From JASFEQ01 sp050122535 (GTDB taxonomy: Bacteria > Desulfobacterota > DSM-4660 > Desulfatiglandales > HGW-15), in assembly GCA_050122535.1 (NCBI GenBank), contig JASFIT010000083.1, positions 1-13,359 of the forward strand: 13,359 bases of DNA. Direction: 5' to 3'. Of this stretch, positions 1 to 7,554 are shown piece by piece. The translations under genes were made by a program, and so were the position numbers. Position 1 is the stretch's first letter. The number at the start of each line of letters is the position of its first letter. The notes under the pieces were generated by a model, which saw only the letters and a list, made by a program, of their open reading frames with translations, made no database searches and was not told where the DNA came from.

Positions 1-1
1 C

Positions 2-1606
2 GGTATGAAAGAAGAACCAAAGACCCTCAACATCTGGCTTGCGAGGGATAGATGGTCCCTCAGGGTACTCTCCCACATCTATCAACCCCTCTACTACCGG
101 GATCCTAAGACCCTAGACCGGGTCCCCTGGTTGGCTGAGGAGCTACCCACATACGATCCGGCCACCCTTTCGTATACGGTCAAACTTAGGCCGGCCAAGT
201 GGTCAGATGGGTCCGAACTCACTTCCGCGGATGTGGCCTTCACCGGGGCCTTAATCAAGGAGTTTAAAGTCCCCAGAAGATACGCCTATTGGAAGTTCGT
301 CAAGAAGATCGAGACCCCAGACAATAGGACGGTTAAATTCTATCTGAAACAGCCAATGGCCGTGTTCCTGGACAGGACACTAACCACACCCATTGTACAA
401 AAGAAGCAATGGGCCAAGGTGGTAGAACAGGCCCGGGGTAAAGAAAAGCCTCTCGCCTCATTGCTCAAGCATAAGGTGGAAAAGCCGGTGGGTAGCGGAC
501 CTTTTGCCATTAAGGAGAGGAGAGAGGGGGCCTATCTGTTTCTCGAGAAAAACAAGTATTTTTTTGGGGCCGGGAAGAAGATAGCTGGACGCATGCTCGG
601 CCCCTATATTCATGGGATGATTTTTAAGTTTTACGGCACCTCCGATGCGGCTGTCCTCGGACTCAAAAAAGGCAGTATTGACATGTATTGGTGGGGCATC
701 GAGCCTGGGTACCTTGAAGACCTCAAGAAAGAGAAGGATATCCAGTTGTTCTTGAATGAACGGAGCGCGCTCTACTATATGGGATTCAATGTGAGGAAAC
801 CGCCTTTCAATGACCCGAACTTGCGGCAGGCCATTGCCACCCTGGTGGACAAGGACTTTATTATTACAAGGATTCTTCAAGGACACGGGACCAAGATGAT
901 CTCCATCATCCCACCGGGGAACCGGTTCTATCATTGCCCGGACCTGCCCACCTATGGTGATGGACTCACCAGGGAAGAACGCATCAGGAAGGCCTACGAC
1001 ATCCTTCATAAAGCGGGATATTCTTGGAAGGTGCCACCCGTGGACCGTTCAGGGAAAGTCGTTAAGGGAGAAGAGATCAGACTTCCCGGTGGGCAACCCA
1101 TGGAAAAATTTATGATCCTCACGCCGCCGGCCGACTATGATCCAGCCCGTGCCATGTCCGGCATGATTATTCAAGAATGGCTCAAGAAGGCGGGCATTCC
1201 TGCCAGCTCCAAACCCATGGCTTTCAAATCCCTCGTGGAGCAGGTATCGGTCCGCCATGACTTCGATGCGTTCATACTGGGCTACGGAAGGCTATCCCTG
1301 GACCCGGATTACCTGAGGAAGTTTTTCCATTCGAGCCAGGACAAGAAGCGGGGGGGGAACAAGGGTGGATACAAGAATGCCGAGTTTGATCGCATTGCAG
1401 ATGCTTCAGCCAGGATGATGGATCCAGAAAGACGACGGGAATTGATATGGGATATGCAGAAGATCGTCATGCAGGATGTGCCATATCTGCCCCTTTACAA
1501 CCCGAATCTGATTGAAGCGGTCCGTAAAGACAAATTCACGGGCTGGGTACAGATGCTGGAAGGAATCGGCAATTTCTGGTCCTTTTGCCTGGTGAGGGCA
1601 AAGTGA
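2..1606 (+). CDS. Peptide/nickel-type ABC transporter substrate-binding protein (SBP family 5), 5' partial
   Basis: Extracytoplasmic solute-binding protein that would capture a peptide-like ligand and deliver it to the permeases encoded just downstream. The visible 533 residues cover nearly the whole family 5 fold. Seen: an N-terminal stretch of the 'YQPLYYRDP..WLAEELP' kind, 'SADVAFT' near residue 75, the family-typical 'PVGSGPF' near residue 160, and a C-terminal 'RRELIWDMQKIVMQDVPYLP' stretch that normally lines the ligand cleft. No signal peptide or lipobox is visible. The first in-window ATG (position 5) falls where the mature protein should begin and has no ribosome binding site, and the frame stays open to the window edge. 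I therefore read this as a gene whose start and export signal lie upstream. The four genes after it supply the rest of the importer. The ligand is unknown; dipeptides, oligopeptides, nickel and other small compounds are all bound by this family. Confidence 0.92.
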   Translation, partial: GMKEEPKTLNIWLARDRWSLRVLSHIYQPLYYRDPKTLDRVPWLAEELPTYDPATLSYTVKLRPAKWSDGSELTSADVAFTGALIKEFKVPRRYAYWKFVKKIETPDNRTVKFYLKQPMAVFLDRTLTTPIVQKKQWAKVVEQARGKEKPLASLLKHKVEKPVGSGPFAIKERREGAYLFLEKNKYFFGAGKKIAGRMLGPYIHGMIFKFYGTSDAAVLGLKKGSIDMYWWGIEPGYLEDLKKEKDIQLFLNERSALYYMGFNVRKPPFNDPNLRQAIATLVDKDFIITRILQGHGTKMISIIPPGNRFYHCPDLPTYGDGLTREERIRKAYDILHKAGYSWKVPPVDRSGKVVKGEEIRLPGGQPMEKFMILTPPADYDPARAMSGMIIQEWLKKAGIPASSKPMAFKSLVEQVSVRHDFDAFILGYGRLSLDPDYLRKFFHSSQDKKRGGNKGGYKNAEFDRIADASARMMDPERRRELIWDMQKIVMQDVPYLPLYNPNLIEAVRKDKFTGWVQMLEGIGNFWSFCLVRAK

Positions 1607-1720
1607 GAAATGAGGGCCCATGTTTAAGAAGATCTTAGATCTGATGGGGCAATATGGCGAAAGGAGGTGAGTTGTAAGATCTTTTTTAAAGCGGTCTGTC
1701 CAGACCGATAGGAAGATTCA
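1607..1720 (+). promoter_or_regulatory. Spacer between binding-protein and permease genes: 16-codon mini-ORF and orphan strong Shine-Dalgarno sequence
   Basis: The 114-bp gap holds a perfect-looking ribosome binding site, AAAGGAGGTGA (1660-1670), that serves no visible gene. The only start codon at a suitable distance is TTG (1672), and TAA (1675) follows at once, giving a start-stop pair. The site also forms the end of a possible 16-codon ORF beginning at ATG 1620 (MFKKILDLMGQYGERR) and ending at the TGA at 1668-1670. The permease gene cannot be extended up to this site, because an in-frame TAG lies at 1709-1711. The sequence is seen; a regulatory role is inferred. It could instead be decayed coding DNA or chance. 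Confidence 0.35.
1692..1707. repeat. 16-bp palindrome CGGTCTG-TC-CAGACCG upstream of the permease gene
   Basis: Two 7-bp arms (1692-1698 and 1701-1707) separated by TC. In RNA this would fold into a short hairpin whose base lies 2 bases before AGGAAG (1710-1715), the apparent ribosome binding site of the permease gene. No T-run follows, so it is not a standard terminator. It could dampen permease translation, protect the binding-protein mRNA from 3' decay, or be a protein-binding operator. The symmetry is seen and the role is inferred. Confidence 0.45.
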
Positions 1721-2704
1721 TTGGGGATGGATTTATGGAGATACATATGCAGGAGGCTGGCTCAGATCGTCATCATCTTCTTTGTGATTCTGACGGTTCT
1801 GTTCGTGGTGTTCCGTCTGGCTCCGGGGGATCCCATAACGAGAATGGTAGATCCAGATATGACCCCCGAGGATGCGGCCCGTTTAATCTCTGTGTTGGGC
1901 CTTGATCAGCCCCTGCACGTACAATATCTGTATTACGTGAAAAACTTCTTCGCCGGCCGTTTCGGCGAATCATTTCATTACGGGCAGCCGGTGATAAACA
2001 TCATCAAACACCGGTTGCCCAATACCATTCTCCTCTTTACCACATCCATTATCCTTTCCGCACTGGTGGGCGTTTTCCTGGGCAAAATTGCCTCTTGGCA
2101 CAAAGGGAAAAAGATAGATACGGGCATGACTATTGGGGCACTGGTGACGCACACCCTCTTCCTACCATGGCTCGCGCTGCTCCTCATCTGGATATTCGCT
2201 TACAAGCTGGGCTGGTTTCCCATAACAGGTATGGTCTCGGAAGACATTTGGCTGGATCCTACGTCCGGAATCTGGCAAAAGGCCTTGGACGTGGGCTATC
2301 ATCTGGTCCTCCCGTTAGGCACCCTTTTTCTCTTCCATTTCGGCAGCTATTTGCTCATCATGCGCAGTAGCATGTTGGAGACCCTGAAAGAGGACTACAT
2401 TATCACTGCGCGCGCAAAGGGTCTAACAGAAAAGGTGATTCGCAACCGGCACGCGGCACCCAATGCTGCGCTTCCCGTGGTGACCACGATCGGCCTGAGC
2501 CTGGCCTTCTCCATCAACGGCGGGGCTCTCACGGAGACCGTTTTCACCTGGCCCGGGATAGGCCGAGAGCTCGTATTCTCCGTGAGTCAAAATGACTATC
2601 CCCTGGCACAGGCAACCTTTTTACTTATCACCCTCGTGGTCCTCATATCCAATTTGGTGGTAGATGTGCTTTATGCCTATCTGGATCCCAGGATCAGGTA
2701 TTAA
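1721..2704 (+). CDS. Peptide/nickel-type ABC transporter permease, DppB-like
   Basis: Inner-membrane permease that would pair with the next gene product to form the translocation channel. It has 327 residues, the usual DppB length. About six membrane segments are visible, near residues 12-32, 101-121, 138-163, 195-215, 250-272 and 298-318. The N-terminal 'FRLAPGDP' and the cytoplasmic coupling (EAA) loop 'ITARAKGL..KVIRNRHAAPNA' at about 228-250 are diagnostic, as are 'ETVFTWPGIGRE' (272-283) and the end 'YLDPRIRY'. The longest reading starts at TTG 1721, 5 bases after AGGAAG; ATG 1727 (spacing 11) is an alternative that removes two residues. It follows the binding-protein gene by 114 bp and precedes the second permease by 19 bp. 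Family assignment is firm; substrate is unknown. Confidence 0.94.
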   Translation: MGMDLWRYICRRLAQIVIIFFVILTVLFVVFRLAPGDPITRMVDPDMTPEDAARLISVLGLDQPLHVQYLYYVKNFFAGRFGESFHYGQPVINIIKHRLPNTILLFTTSIILSALVGVFLGKIASWHKGKKIDTGMTIGALVTHTLFLPWLALLLIWIFAYKLGWFPITGMVSEDIWLDPTSGIWQKALDVGYHLVLPLGTLFLFHFGSYLLIMRSSMLETLKEDYIITARAKGLTEKVIRNRHAAPNAALPVVTTIGLSLAFSINGGALTETVFTWPGIGRELVFSVSQNDYPLAQATFLLITLVVLISNLVVDVLYAYLDPRIRY

Positions 2705-2723
2705 ACGAGACGCGTTGACAGAC

Positions 2724-3632
2724 ATGGCTAAGGAAAAACCCCAAAAAAGAAGGATTCACTGGATCGCCCAGTTCCAGGAGGGATGGAGCATCTACAAGCA
2801 GAATATCCTGGGAAAGATCGGTCTTGTTTTGCTTGTTATTTTTGCTTTGATGGCCCTGTTTAGCTTTGTACCCCCTTTAATAGACCCCATGTATCACCCC
2901 ATGACAGGGGTGGATCCGGTGATTTCCTCCTCCACGGGCCCGAGCTTGAAGCATTGGTTAGGGACCGATTTCATGGGTCGCGACATACTGAGTCAACTCT
3001 TGGCCGGAGCCAGGATAGCCTTCATGGTCGGCGTCTCTGCTGCCTTTATGAGTATCTTTCTCGGTACGGCCATAGGCATGATTTCGGGCTATATGGGTAA
3101 ATTTGTGGATACGTTTCTCATGCGACTGGCGGAAGTGATTATGGTCATGCCCACGCTGCTGGTGACCCTCATTCTGGCCGCCCTGTTCGGTCAGCTCAGT
3201 ATCTGGGCCATCGTGTTGGTCATAGCCCTGTTCCGATGGCCCGGGGTATCAAGGGTGATAAGGGCCCAAACCCTTTCCCTGAAGCAAAGGCCCTTTATCG
3301 AGGCCGCTAAGGTGGCGGGTGCCTCGCATTTTAGGATCATTTTCAGGCACATCATGCCCAACGTGCTGCCCCTTTCCTTTCTCTACATGACCTTCCGGGT
3401 CACCTCCGCCATCACCATTGAGGCAGCCCTGGCTTTCCTGGGTTTCGGAGATCCCAGCACGGTCAGCTGGGGCATGATGCTCCAATGGGTGTGGAAGACC
3501 GGGCACATGTTCAAGGCCCCTTACTGGTTGTTGCCTCCAGGCATCTGCATCTCTCTAATCACCCTCTCTTTTTACATGTTGGGAAGAGCCATGGATGAAG
3601 TTCTTGATCCCAGACTGAGGAGGGAAGGATAG
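2724..3632 (+). CDS. Peptide/nickel-type ABC transporter permease, DppC-like
   Basis: Second membrane subunit of the importer, 302 residues from ATG 2724. The frame stays open further upstream, to an ATG at 2664 inside the previous gene, but that start would add 20 residues unlike the family and overlap the first permease by 41 bp. 'MAKEKPQKRR', a short basic cytoplasmic head, is typical of DppC. Visible hallmarks are 'LGTDFMGRDILSQLLAGARI' (79-98), the EAA loop 'EAAKVAGASHFRIIFRHIMP' (193-211), 'AALAFLGFG' (234-242) and the end 'DPRLRR'. Membrane segments lie near 31-50, 99-121, 135-155, 158-172, 215-238 and 268-288. No strong ribosome binding site precedes the start, so translation may depend on coupling to the upstream gene (19-bp gap). 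TTG 2715 is a less likely alternative start. Confidence 0.94.
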   Translation: MAKEKPQKRRIHWIAQFQEGWSIYKQNILGKIGLVLLVIFALMALFSFVPPLIDPMYHPMTGVDPVISSSTGPSLKHWLGTDFMGRDILSQLLAGARIAFMVGVSAAFMSIFLGTAIGMISGYMGKFVDTFLMRLAEVIMVMPTLLVTLILAALFGQLSIWAIVLVIALFRWPGVSRVIRAQTLSLKQRPFIEAAKVAGASHFRIIFRHIMPNVLPLSFLYMTFRVTSAITIEAALAFLGFGDPSTVSWGMMLQWVWKTGHMFKAPYWLLPPGICISLITLSFYMLGRAMDEVLDPRLRREG

Positions 3633-3636
3633 GACG

Positions 3637-4602
3637 GTGAGCATGATGTTACTTGAGGTGGAAAACCTAAGCGTGGGATACAACACGAAAAAGGGTTTTT
3701 TGAAGGCCGTGGAAGGGGTATCTTTTTCATTGGATGAGGGTCGATCTTTGGGTTTCGTGGGCGAGTCCGGATGTGGTAAGACGACTCTCGGGATGGCGCT
3801 GATGGGGCTGTTGCCTCCCAACGGGAGCATCACAGGTGGGAAGATCATTTTAGAGGGAGAGGATCTGATCGAGAAGAGCGAAGATGAGATGCGAAAGATC
3901 CGGTGGAAGAAGATCTCCATGATTTTTCAGGCCGCCATGAATGCCTTGAACCCTGTCAAGAGGGTCCACGAGCAGATAGCAGAGGCCATATTGACCCATA
4001 ATCCAAATCTTGAAAAAAAGGAGGCCCTTCGACGTGTGGAAAAGCTTTTTCAGCTCGTTGGACTTCCAGAAAGCCGCATGAGGGATTATCCTCATCAATA
4101 CAGTGGCGGGATGAAGCAGAGGGCGATCATTGCCATGGCGCTCTCCTGCAACCCCAGATTAATCATCGCGGATGAGCCGACCACAGCCCTCGATGTCATT
4201 GTGCAGCACCAGATCCTGGAGGAGACCAAAAACCTTCAAAAGGAACTGGAGCTGAGCATCATTTTTATTTCCCACGATATCTCAATAGTGGCCGATGTCT
4301 GTGATACGATCGGCATCATGTATGCTGGGCAGTTGGTGGAGTACGGTGCCAGAGAAGAGGTCTTTGATAATCCCATGCATTATTATACGAGGGCCCTCAT
4401 TTCCTCCTATCCCACACTGACAGGTGAAAAGAGAGAACTCTTGCCCATCCCCGGCGAGTCGCCTAACCTTATTGAGCCTCCACTTGGGTGCCGGTTCTGC
4501 GACCGTTGCCATGCTTCAGGGGATTCATGCAAGTTTGGGCCCCCGGAGTGGGTGGATATTACACCCACGCACAAAGCGCTTTGTGGCCTCTGTTTGGGGT
4601 AG
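3637..4602 (+). CDS. Peptide ABC transporter ATP-binding protein, DppD/OppD-like
   Basis: Cytoplasmic ATPase subunit that powers the importer, 321 residues. ATPase motifs are complete: Walker A GESGCGKTT (42-50), Q-loop Gln98 in 'IFQAAMNALNP', signature YSGGMKQ (155-161), Walker B LIIADEP with Asp179-Glu180, and switch His213. The C-terminal oligopeptide-transporter extension has a tight cysteine set, Cys285, Cys288, Cys292 and Cys298 (CRFCDRC then C). Related subunits are known to hold a [4Fe-4S] cluster there; that this one does so is inferred. The start is ambiguous: GTG 3637 lies 8 bases after a purine-rich GAGGAGGGAAGG stretch, while ATG 3643 sits 8 bases after AGGA (3631-3634). The gap to the permease gene is only 4 bp, so translational coupling is likely. 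The 'FQAAMNALNP' version of the Q-loop differs from the commoner 'FQDPM.SLNP' but occurs in the family. Confidence 0.94.
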   Translation: MSMMLLEVENLSVGYNTKKGFLKAVEGVSFSLDEGRSLGFVGESGCGKTTLGMALMGLLPPNGSITGGKIILEGEDLIEKSEDEMRKIRWKKISMIFQAAMNALNPVKRVHEQIAEAILTHNPNLEKKEALRRVEKLFQLVGLPESRMRDYPHQYSGGMKQRAIIAMALSCNPRLIIADEPTTALDVIVQHQILEETKNLQKELELSIIFISHDISIVADVCDTIGIMYAGQLVEYGAREEVFDNPMHYYTRALISSYPTLTGEKRELLPIPGESPNLIEPPLGCRFCDRCHASGDSCKFGPPEWVDITPTHKALCGLCLG

Positions 4603-4656
4603 TCAAAGAGTGATGGCCCGCCCTGGCGAAACATGCTAGGTAGATTTTACTTAGAA

Positions 4657-4708
4657 GGGCAGCCCACCGTGGCTGTCTATAGGGGTCGGCACTGTGGCCG
4701 ACCCTGCC
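4657..4708. repeat. Nested inverted repeats (intergenic repeat-like) between the two ATPase genes
   Basis: GGGTCGGC (4683-4690) and GCCGACCC (4697-4704) form a perfect 8-bp stem with a 6-base loop. Just before it, CAGCC (4660-4664) and GGCTG (4671-4675) form a second small stem. GGCAG (4658-4662) can pair with CTGCC (4704-4708), so the block could also close as one unit. It sits in the 122-bp gap between the genes, the only long break among the ATPase and permease genes. No T-run follows. From memory, it resembles the GC-rich palindromic intergenic repeats scattered through many deltaproteobacterial genomes; copy number cannot be tested here. Confidence 0.55.
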
Positions 4709-4724
4709 TGATGAATGCAAGATT

Positions 4725-5759
4725 ATGGGTAACGAGAAGAAAACCGTCCTCGAACTGAGGGATATTTCGAAGATCTACAAGACCAGGGGTTCCTTTTTTG
4801 GCCCGGGGGGCGAGAAGGTGATCGCCCTAAACCGGATCTCCTTAAGCATTTACGAAGGGGAAATATTTGGTCTGGTTGGCGAGAGCGGTAGCGGCAAGAC
4901 GACGGCAGGGCGCCTGATTGTTGGGTTGGAGCATCCAAAGGAGGGAGAGATATACCTGAATGGTACAGAGATTACCGGGTTGAAGGGGAGGGCCCTGAAA
5001 GCATATCGCCGAAAGGTACAAATGATTTTTCAGGACCCATACCAGTCTCTAAATCCGCAACTATCCATCTACGAAAGCGTAACGGAACCATTGACCATCC
5101 ACAAAATGGGCGACGGTATGGAGCGCCTTGAGCAGGTAATGGAGACACTCAAAACCGTAGGGCTCTCCCCGCCGGAAGAATTCCTCTATCGTTATCCCCA
5201 CCAGCTTAGCGGTGGGCAGAGGCAGAGGGTGGCCATTGCCCGTGCCTTGGTATTGAGGCCGCAATTTGTCGTGGCAGATGAGCCCACGTCCATGCTGGAT
5301 GCCTCTTACTCCGCCAAGATTTTTAGCATACTGCTCGATGTGCGGGACAGATTCAAGGTGACCATTCTCTTCATTACCCACAGTCTAGCTGCAGCCCGTT
5401 ATCTCTGCGATCGGGTCGGCGTTATCTACAAAGGCACACTCATGGAACTGGGGTCGGCGGATGCGGTAATACGGAACCCAAAGCATCCTTACAGTCAGGC
5501 CTTGATCGATGCCATACCCAAGTTTGGAGACTGTGGAGATATCAGAGAATACAAGACTTTCCTGCATACTCAGAGGAAGGTATCAGAAGGGGTGGGTTGC
5601 CCCTTTTTCAACCGGTGCACTAGAGCCGATGAAACCAAGTGTCGACTCAAGGCGCCGCCCCTGAAAGCTGTTGAAAATACCCATTATGCGGCCTGCTACT
5701 TCGCACGACCTGGTGATAAAAAGGGGCCGGAATCCGACGCATGTTTGTTAGGGATTTAG
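4725..5759 (+). CDS. Peptide ABC transporter ATP-binding protein, DppF/OppF-like
   Basis: Second ATPase subunit of the importer, 344 residues. Motifs are complete: Walker A GESGSGKTT (52-60), Q-loop Gln103 in 'FQDPYQSLNP', signature LSGGQRQR (161-168), Walker B VVADEP with Asp185-Glu186, and switch His219 in 'ITHSLAAARYL'. The C-terminal extension keeps the OppF-type cysteines Cys292, Cys298 and Cys306 ('GCPFFNRC', then 'ETKC'). ATG 4725 is the only reasonable start, and no clear ribosome binding site precedes it. That is unusual after a 122-bp gap that carries hairpins. The last 19 bp overlap the start of the ATP-grasp gene, which ties ligase expression to the transporter. Confidence 0.94.
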   Translation: MGNEKKTVLELRDISKIYKTRGSFFGPGGEKVIALNRISLSIYEGEIFGLVGESGSGKTTAGRLIVGLEHPKEGEIYLNGTEITGLKGRALKAYRRKVQMIFQDPYQSLNPQLSIYESVTEPLTIHKMGDGMERLEQVMETLKTVGLSPPEEFLYRYPHQLSGGQRQRVAIARALVLRPQFVVADEPTSMLDASYSAKIFSILLDVRDRFKVTILFITHSLAAARYLCDRVGVIYKGTLMELGSADAVIRNPKHPYSQALIDAIPKFGDCGDIREYKTFLHTQRKVSEGVGCPFFNRCTRADETKCRLKAPPLKAVENTHYAACYFARPGDKKGPESDACLLGI

Positions 5760-7261
5760 CGGATGCAAGGAAGCTTTTTGATTCTGTAAAAGGCACCATC
5801 GCGGGTGTTGGGATAACTGCCTACTCCAGGATCATACCCGCCTACTTTCGCCAGCCTTATTATATCATTGCCCTGAGGAAAACCTTAGACCTACCGCTTC
5901 TGCGAAAGCGGGTGGAAATCTTCTGTCTGGAAGAGGAAATAGGGCATTTTGTGGAGGCAAAGGGTTTCAACTCCGCAACCCTTTTGTCCCATCCCGCCGT
6001 AAGAGGATTTCTCAAAAAGGTGGAAGGACCCCGATACTTTCTTTTATATCAAAGCTATCCCGATTTGGAAGCACTGGCTGAGCGCCAAGGATGGGTGCCC
6101 CTTGCCAACCCCTCTTGCCTAAGGATGCGGGTGACTGACAAGGCCTTCTTTCTCAGGATGGCCGACCAGCTTAAACTCACCCGAGTCCCTGGAGACATGT
6201 ACCCTCAAAATGATTTCTTTGCTTTTGATTATGCGTATTGGGCTCAGAAGGTAGACCCCAAATTCGTGGTACAGCTTCCCGAGATACGACAGGGAGGCGG
6301 AAAAGGGACCTTTTTTGTCAAATCTGAGTTGGATTACCAGAGAGTTCAGAAAATCCTGAAAGGGGGCACATGGAGAGGGGTAGAAATTGAGACCATTGCC
6401 GTCCGTAAATTTATGGACGGGATACCAGCCAGTCTGGCCCTTTGTCTCACAAGGCATGGAATCCTCCTCTCCCGCCTCCAAAGACAACTCATCGATCTCC
6501 CCTATTGTGTGGATATCTCAGAAAACGGTATCTTCTGCGGACATTCCTGGGGTGAAACCGCCTGGCCACCTCATGTAAAGGCTGAGGCCGTGCGTCAAGC
6601 GCGTTTGATTGGTGAGCATTTGGCTGGAATGGGCTATAAAGGGATATTGGGAATAGATTTCATAATCAGCCGAGACAAAAAGCAGGTCTACCCCTTGGAA
6701 TGCAATCCCCGGTTCACCGGCGCATTTCCCATGCTATCCCAGCTTCAACTTTGGCATAACATCATCCCTATGGATGTATTCCATATGCTCGAGTTTCTGG
6801 ACTTGCCCTATGAGATTGATCTCCCTTCTCTGTGCGCAAGGTATGAAGAGCCCATTAGTGGAAGCCACATCATTCTGTTTGGCGGCTCCCACCCTCTTTT
6901 GAAAACAGACGGACTGCCGGATGCGGGCCTCTATGAGCATGACCCAGATTCGGGAAGGATTTACTTTGTGGATGGCGCCTCAGATTACAGAGAAATCCGC
7001 AACGAGAGGCAGTTTATCATTATCGATGGCCCGCCTGCGTTGCCTGAGCGACTCGCGCCCGTCCTCCGCAGTAGCCTGCTACGGAGGATGGAATGGCAGG
7101 CAGGTCCCCCTGCTACCGGTGAAAAAGGTTTAGCGCTACGAGACCCCCTGCAGAGATTATGTCGCATCCTTTTTCCTAACCCCATCATGAATGAGAGGGA
7201 GACCCTAACACCGTGGGTTCTTGATGCGGTTGATTGGGTCTATAAGCAGATGTTTGGATAG
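5741..7261 (+). CDS. ATP-grasp domain protein, probable carboxylate-amine ligase
   Basis: Soluble cytoplasmic enzyme of 506 residues that should activate a carboxylate with ATP (acyl-phosphate) and join it to an amine or other nucleophile. The ATP-grasp core spans about residues 115-340. It has a glycine-rich loop QGGGKGTFFV (184-193), and the metal/ATP-binding acidic set Asp306 (GILGIDFI), Glu320 and Asn322 (PLECNPRFTG). The first ~110 residues match the usual N-terminal lobe. The C-terminal ~140 residues after the core contain 'GLYEHDPDSGRIYFVDGAS' and may help select substrate. It starts at ATG 5741, 19 bp inside the OppF-like gene, so it is almost certainly co-translated with the importer. 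Known relatives make dipeptides, amide-linked metabolites or carboxylated intermediates. The reaction here is unknown. The pairing with an FGase-family hydrolase downstream points to amide chemistry on an imported compound (inference). Confidence 0.85.
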   Translation: MFVRDLADARKLFDSVKGTIAGVGITAYSRIIPAYFRQPYYIIALRKTLDLPLLRKRVEIFCLEEEIGHFVEAKGFNSATLLSHPAVRGFLKKVEGPRYFLLYQSYPDLEALAERQGWVPLANPSCLRMRVTDKAFFLRMADQLKLTRVPGDMYPQNDFFAFDYAYWAQKVDPKFVVQLPEIRQGGGKGTFFVKSELDYQRVQKILKGGTWRGVEIETIAVRKFMDGIPASLALCLTRHGILLSRLQRQLIDLPYCVDISENGIFCGHSWGETAWPPHVKAEAVRQARLIGEHLAGMGYKGILGIDFIISRDKKQVYPLECNPRFTGAFPMLSQLQLWHNIIPMDVFHMLEFLDLPYEIDLPSLCARYEEPISGSHIILFGGSHPLLKTDGLPDAGLYEHDPDSGRIYFVDGASDYREIRNERQFIIIDGPPALPERLAPVLRSSLLRRMEWQAGPPATGEKGLALRDPLQRLCRILFPNPIMNERETLTPWVLDAVDWVYKQMFG

Positions 7262-7274
7262 CCAGGGCGTTTTA

Positions 7275-7523
7275 ATGGGGACCACCGGTGTAAGAGGTGA
7301 TATGAGACGGGCCGTCCAAAGAGACCCTGGAAATGGTCTGCTGTGGGAAATTGAAAATTCGAATTCCCTGCTTCGTATTTATAACGAACTTAAAGGGTCG
7401 TGCCGAAAGGGCGGAATCCTTTCAATTGGCACGCCGATGCTAAGTGGAATTTTTTTTGAGATATCGTCCTTCAGGAACAGGCCATTACTCAAAACGGTAG
7501 GAATATATCATACAGTGCGCTAG
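7275..7523 (+). CDS. Possible small protein of 82 residues, unrecognised, doubtful
   Basis: An ATG at 7275 follows AGGG (7264-7267) at spacing 7, and the frame runs 82 codons. I recognise no family. The product has no signal peptide, membrane segment or clear domain ('GILSIGTPMLSGIFFEI' is the only hydrophobic stretch). The segment is more AT-rich in places than its neighbours and carries a stem-loop (7399-7433), which argues for non-coding DNA or decayed coding DNA. It would fill the 293-bp gap between the ATP-grasp and FGase-family genes, otherwise the longest unexplained gap in the window. Confidence 0.2.
   Translation: MGTTGVRGDMRRAVQRDPGNGLLWEIENSNSLLRIYNELKGSCRKGGILSIGTPMLSGIFFEISSFRNRPLLKTVGIYHTVR
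7399..7433 (+). other. Two-part stem-loop in the spacer before the FGase-family gene
   Basis: CGTGCC-GAAAGG (7399-7410) pairs with CCTTTC (7418-7423) and GGCACG (7428-7433). This gives two 6-bp helices stacked around a 7-base loop, with a one-sided AATT bulge (7424-7427). A run of eight T's occurs only 16 bases later (7450-7457), too far for an ordinary intrinsic terminator. It could be an attenuator-like or mRNA-stability element ahead of the next gene, or part of a repeat. The pairing is seen; the function is not established. Confidence 0.4.
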
Positions 7524-7554
7524 CCTCTAAAATCAATCAACCCGAAGGCCGTTT

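Noticed and set aside
458..1009. 183-codon open frame on the - strand inside the binding-protein gene
   Set aside because: It lies fully opposite a well-supported family 5 binding-protein gene, shows no recognisable motif, and is best explained as a shadow frame.
2664..2723. Upstream ATG extending the second permease into the end of the first permease gene
   Set aside because: The extra 20 residues do not resemble the DppC N-terminus, whereas ATG 2724 gives the usual short basic head.
4683..4704. Intrinsic terminator after the DppD-like gene
   Set aside because: The stem is good but no run of T follows on either side, and the next gene belongs to the same transporter.
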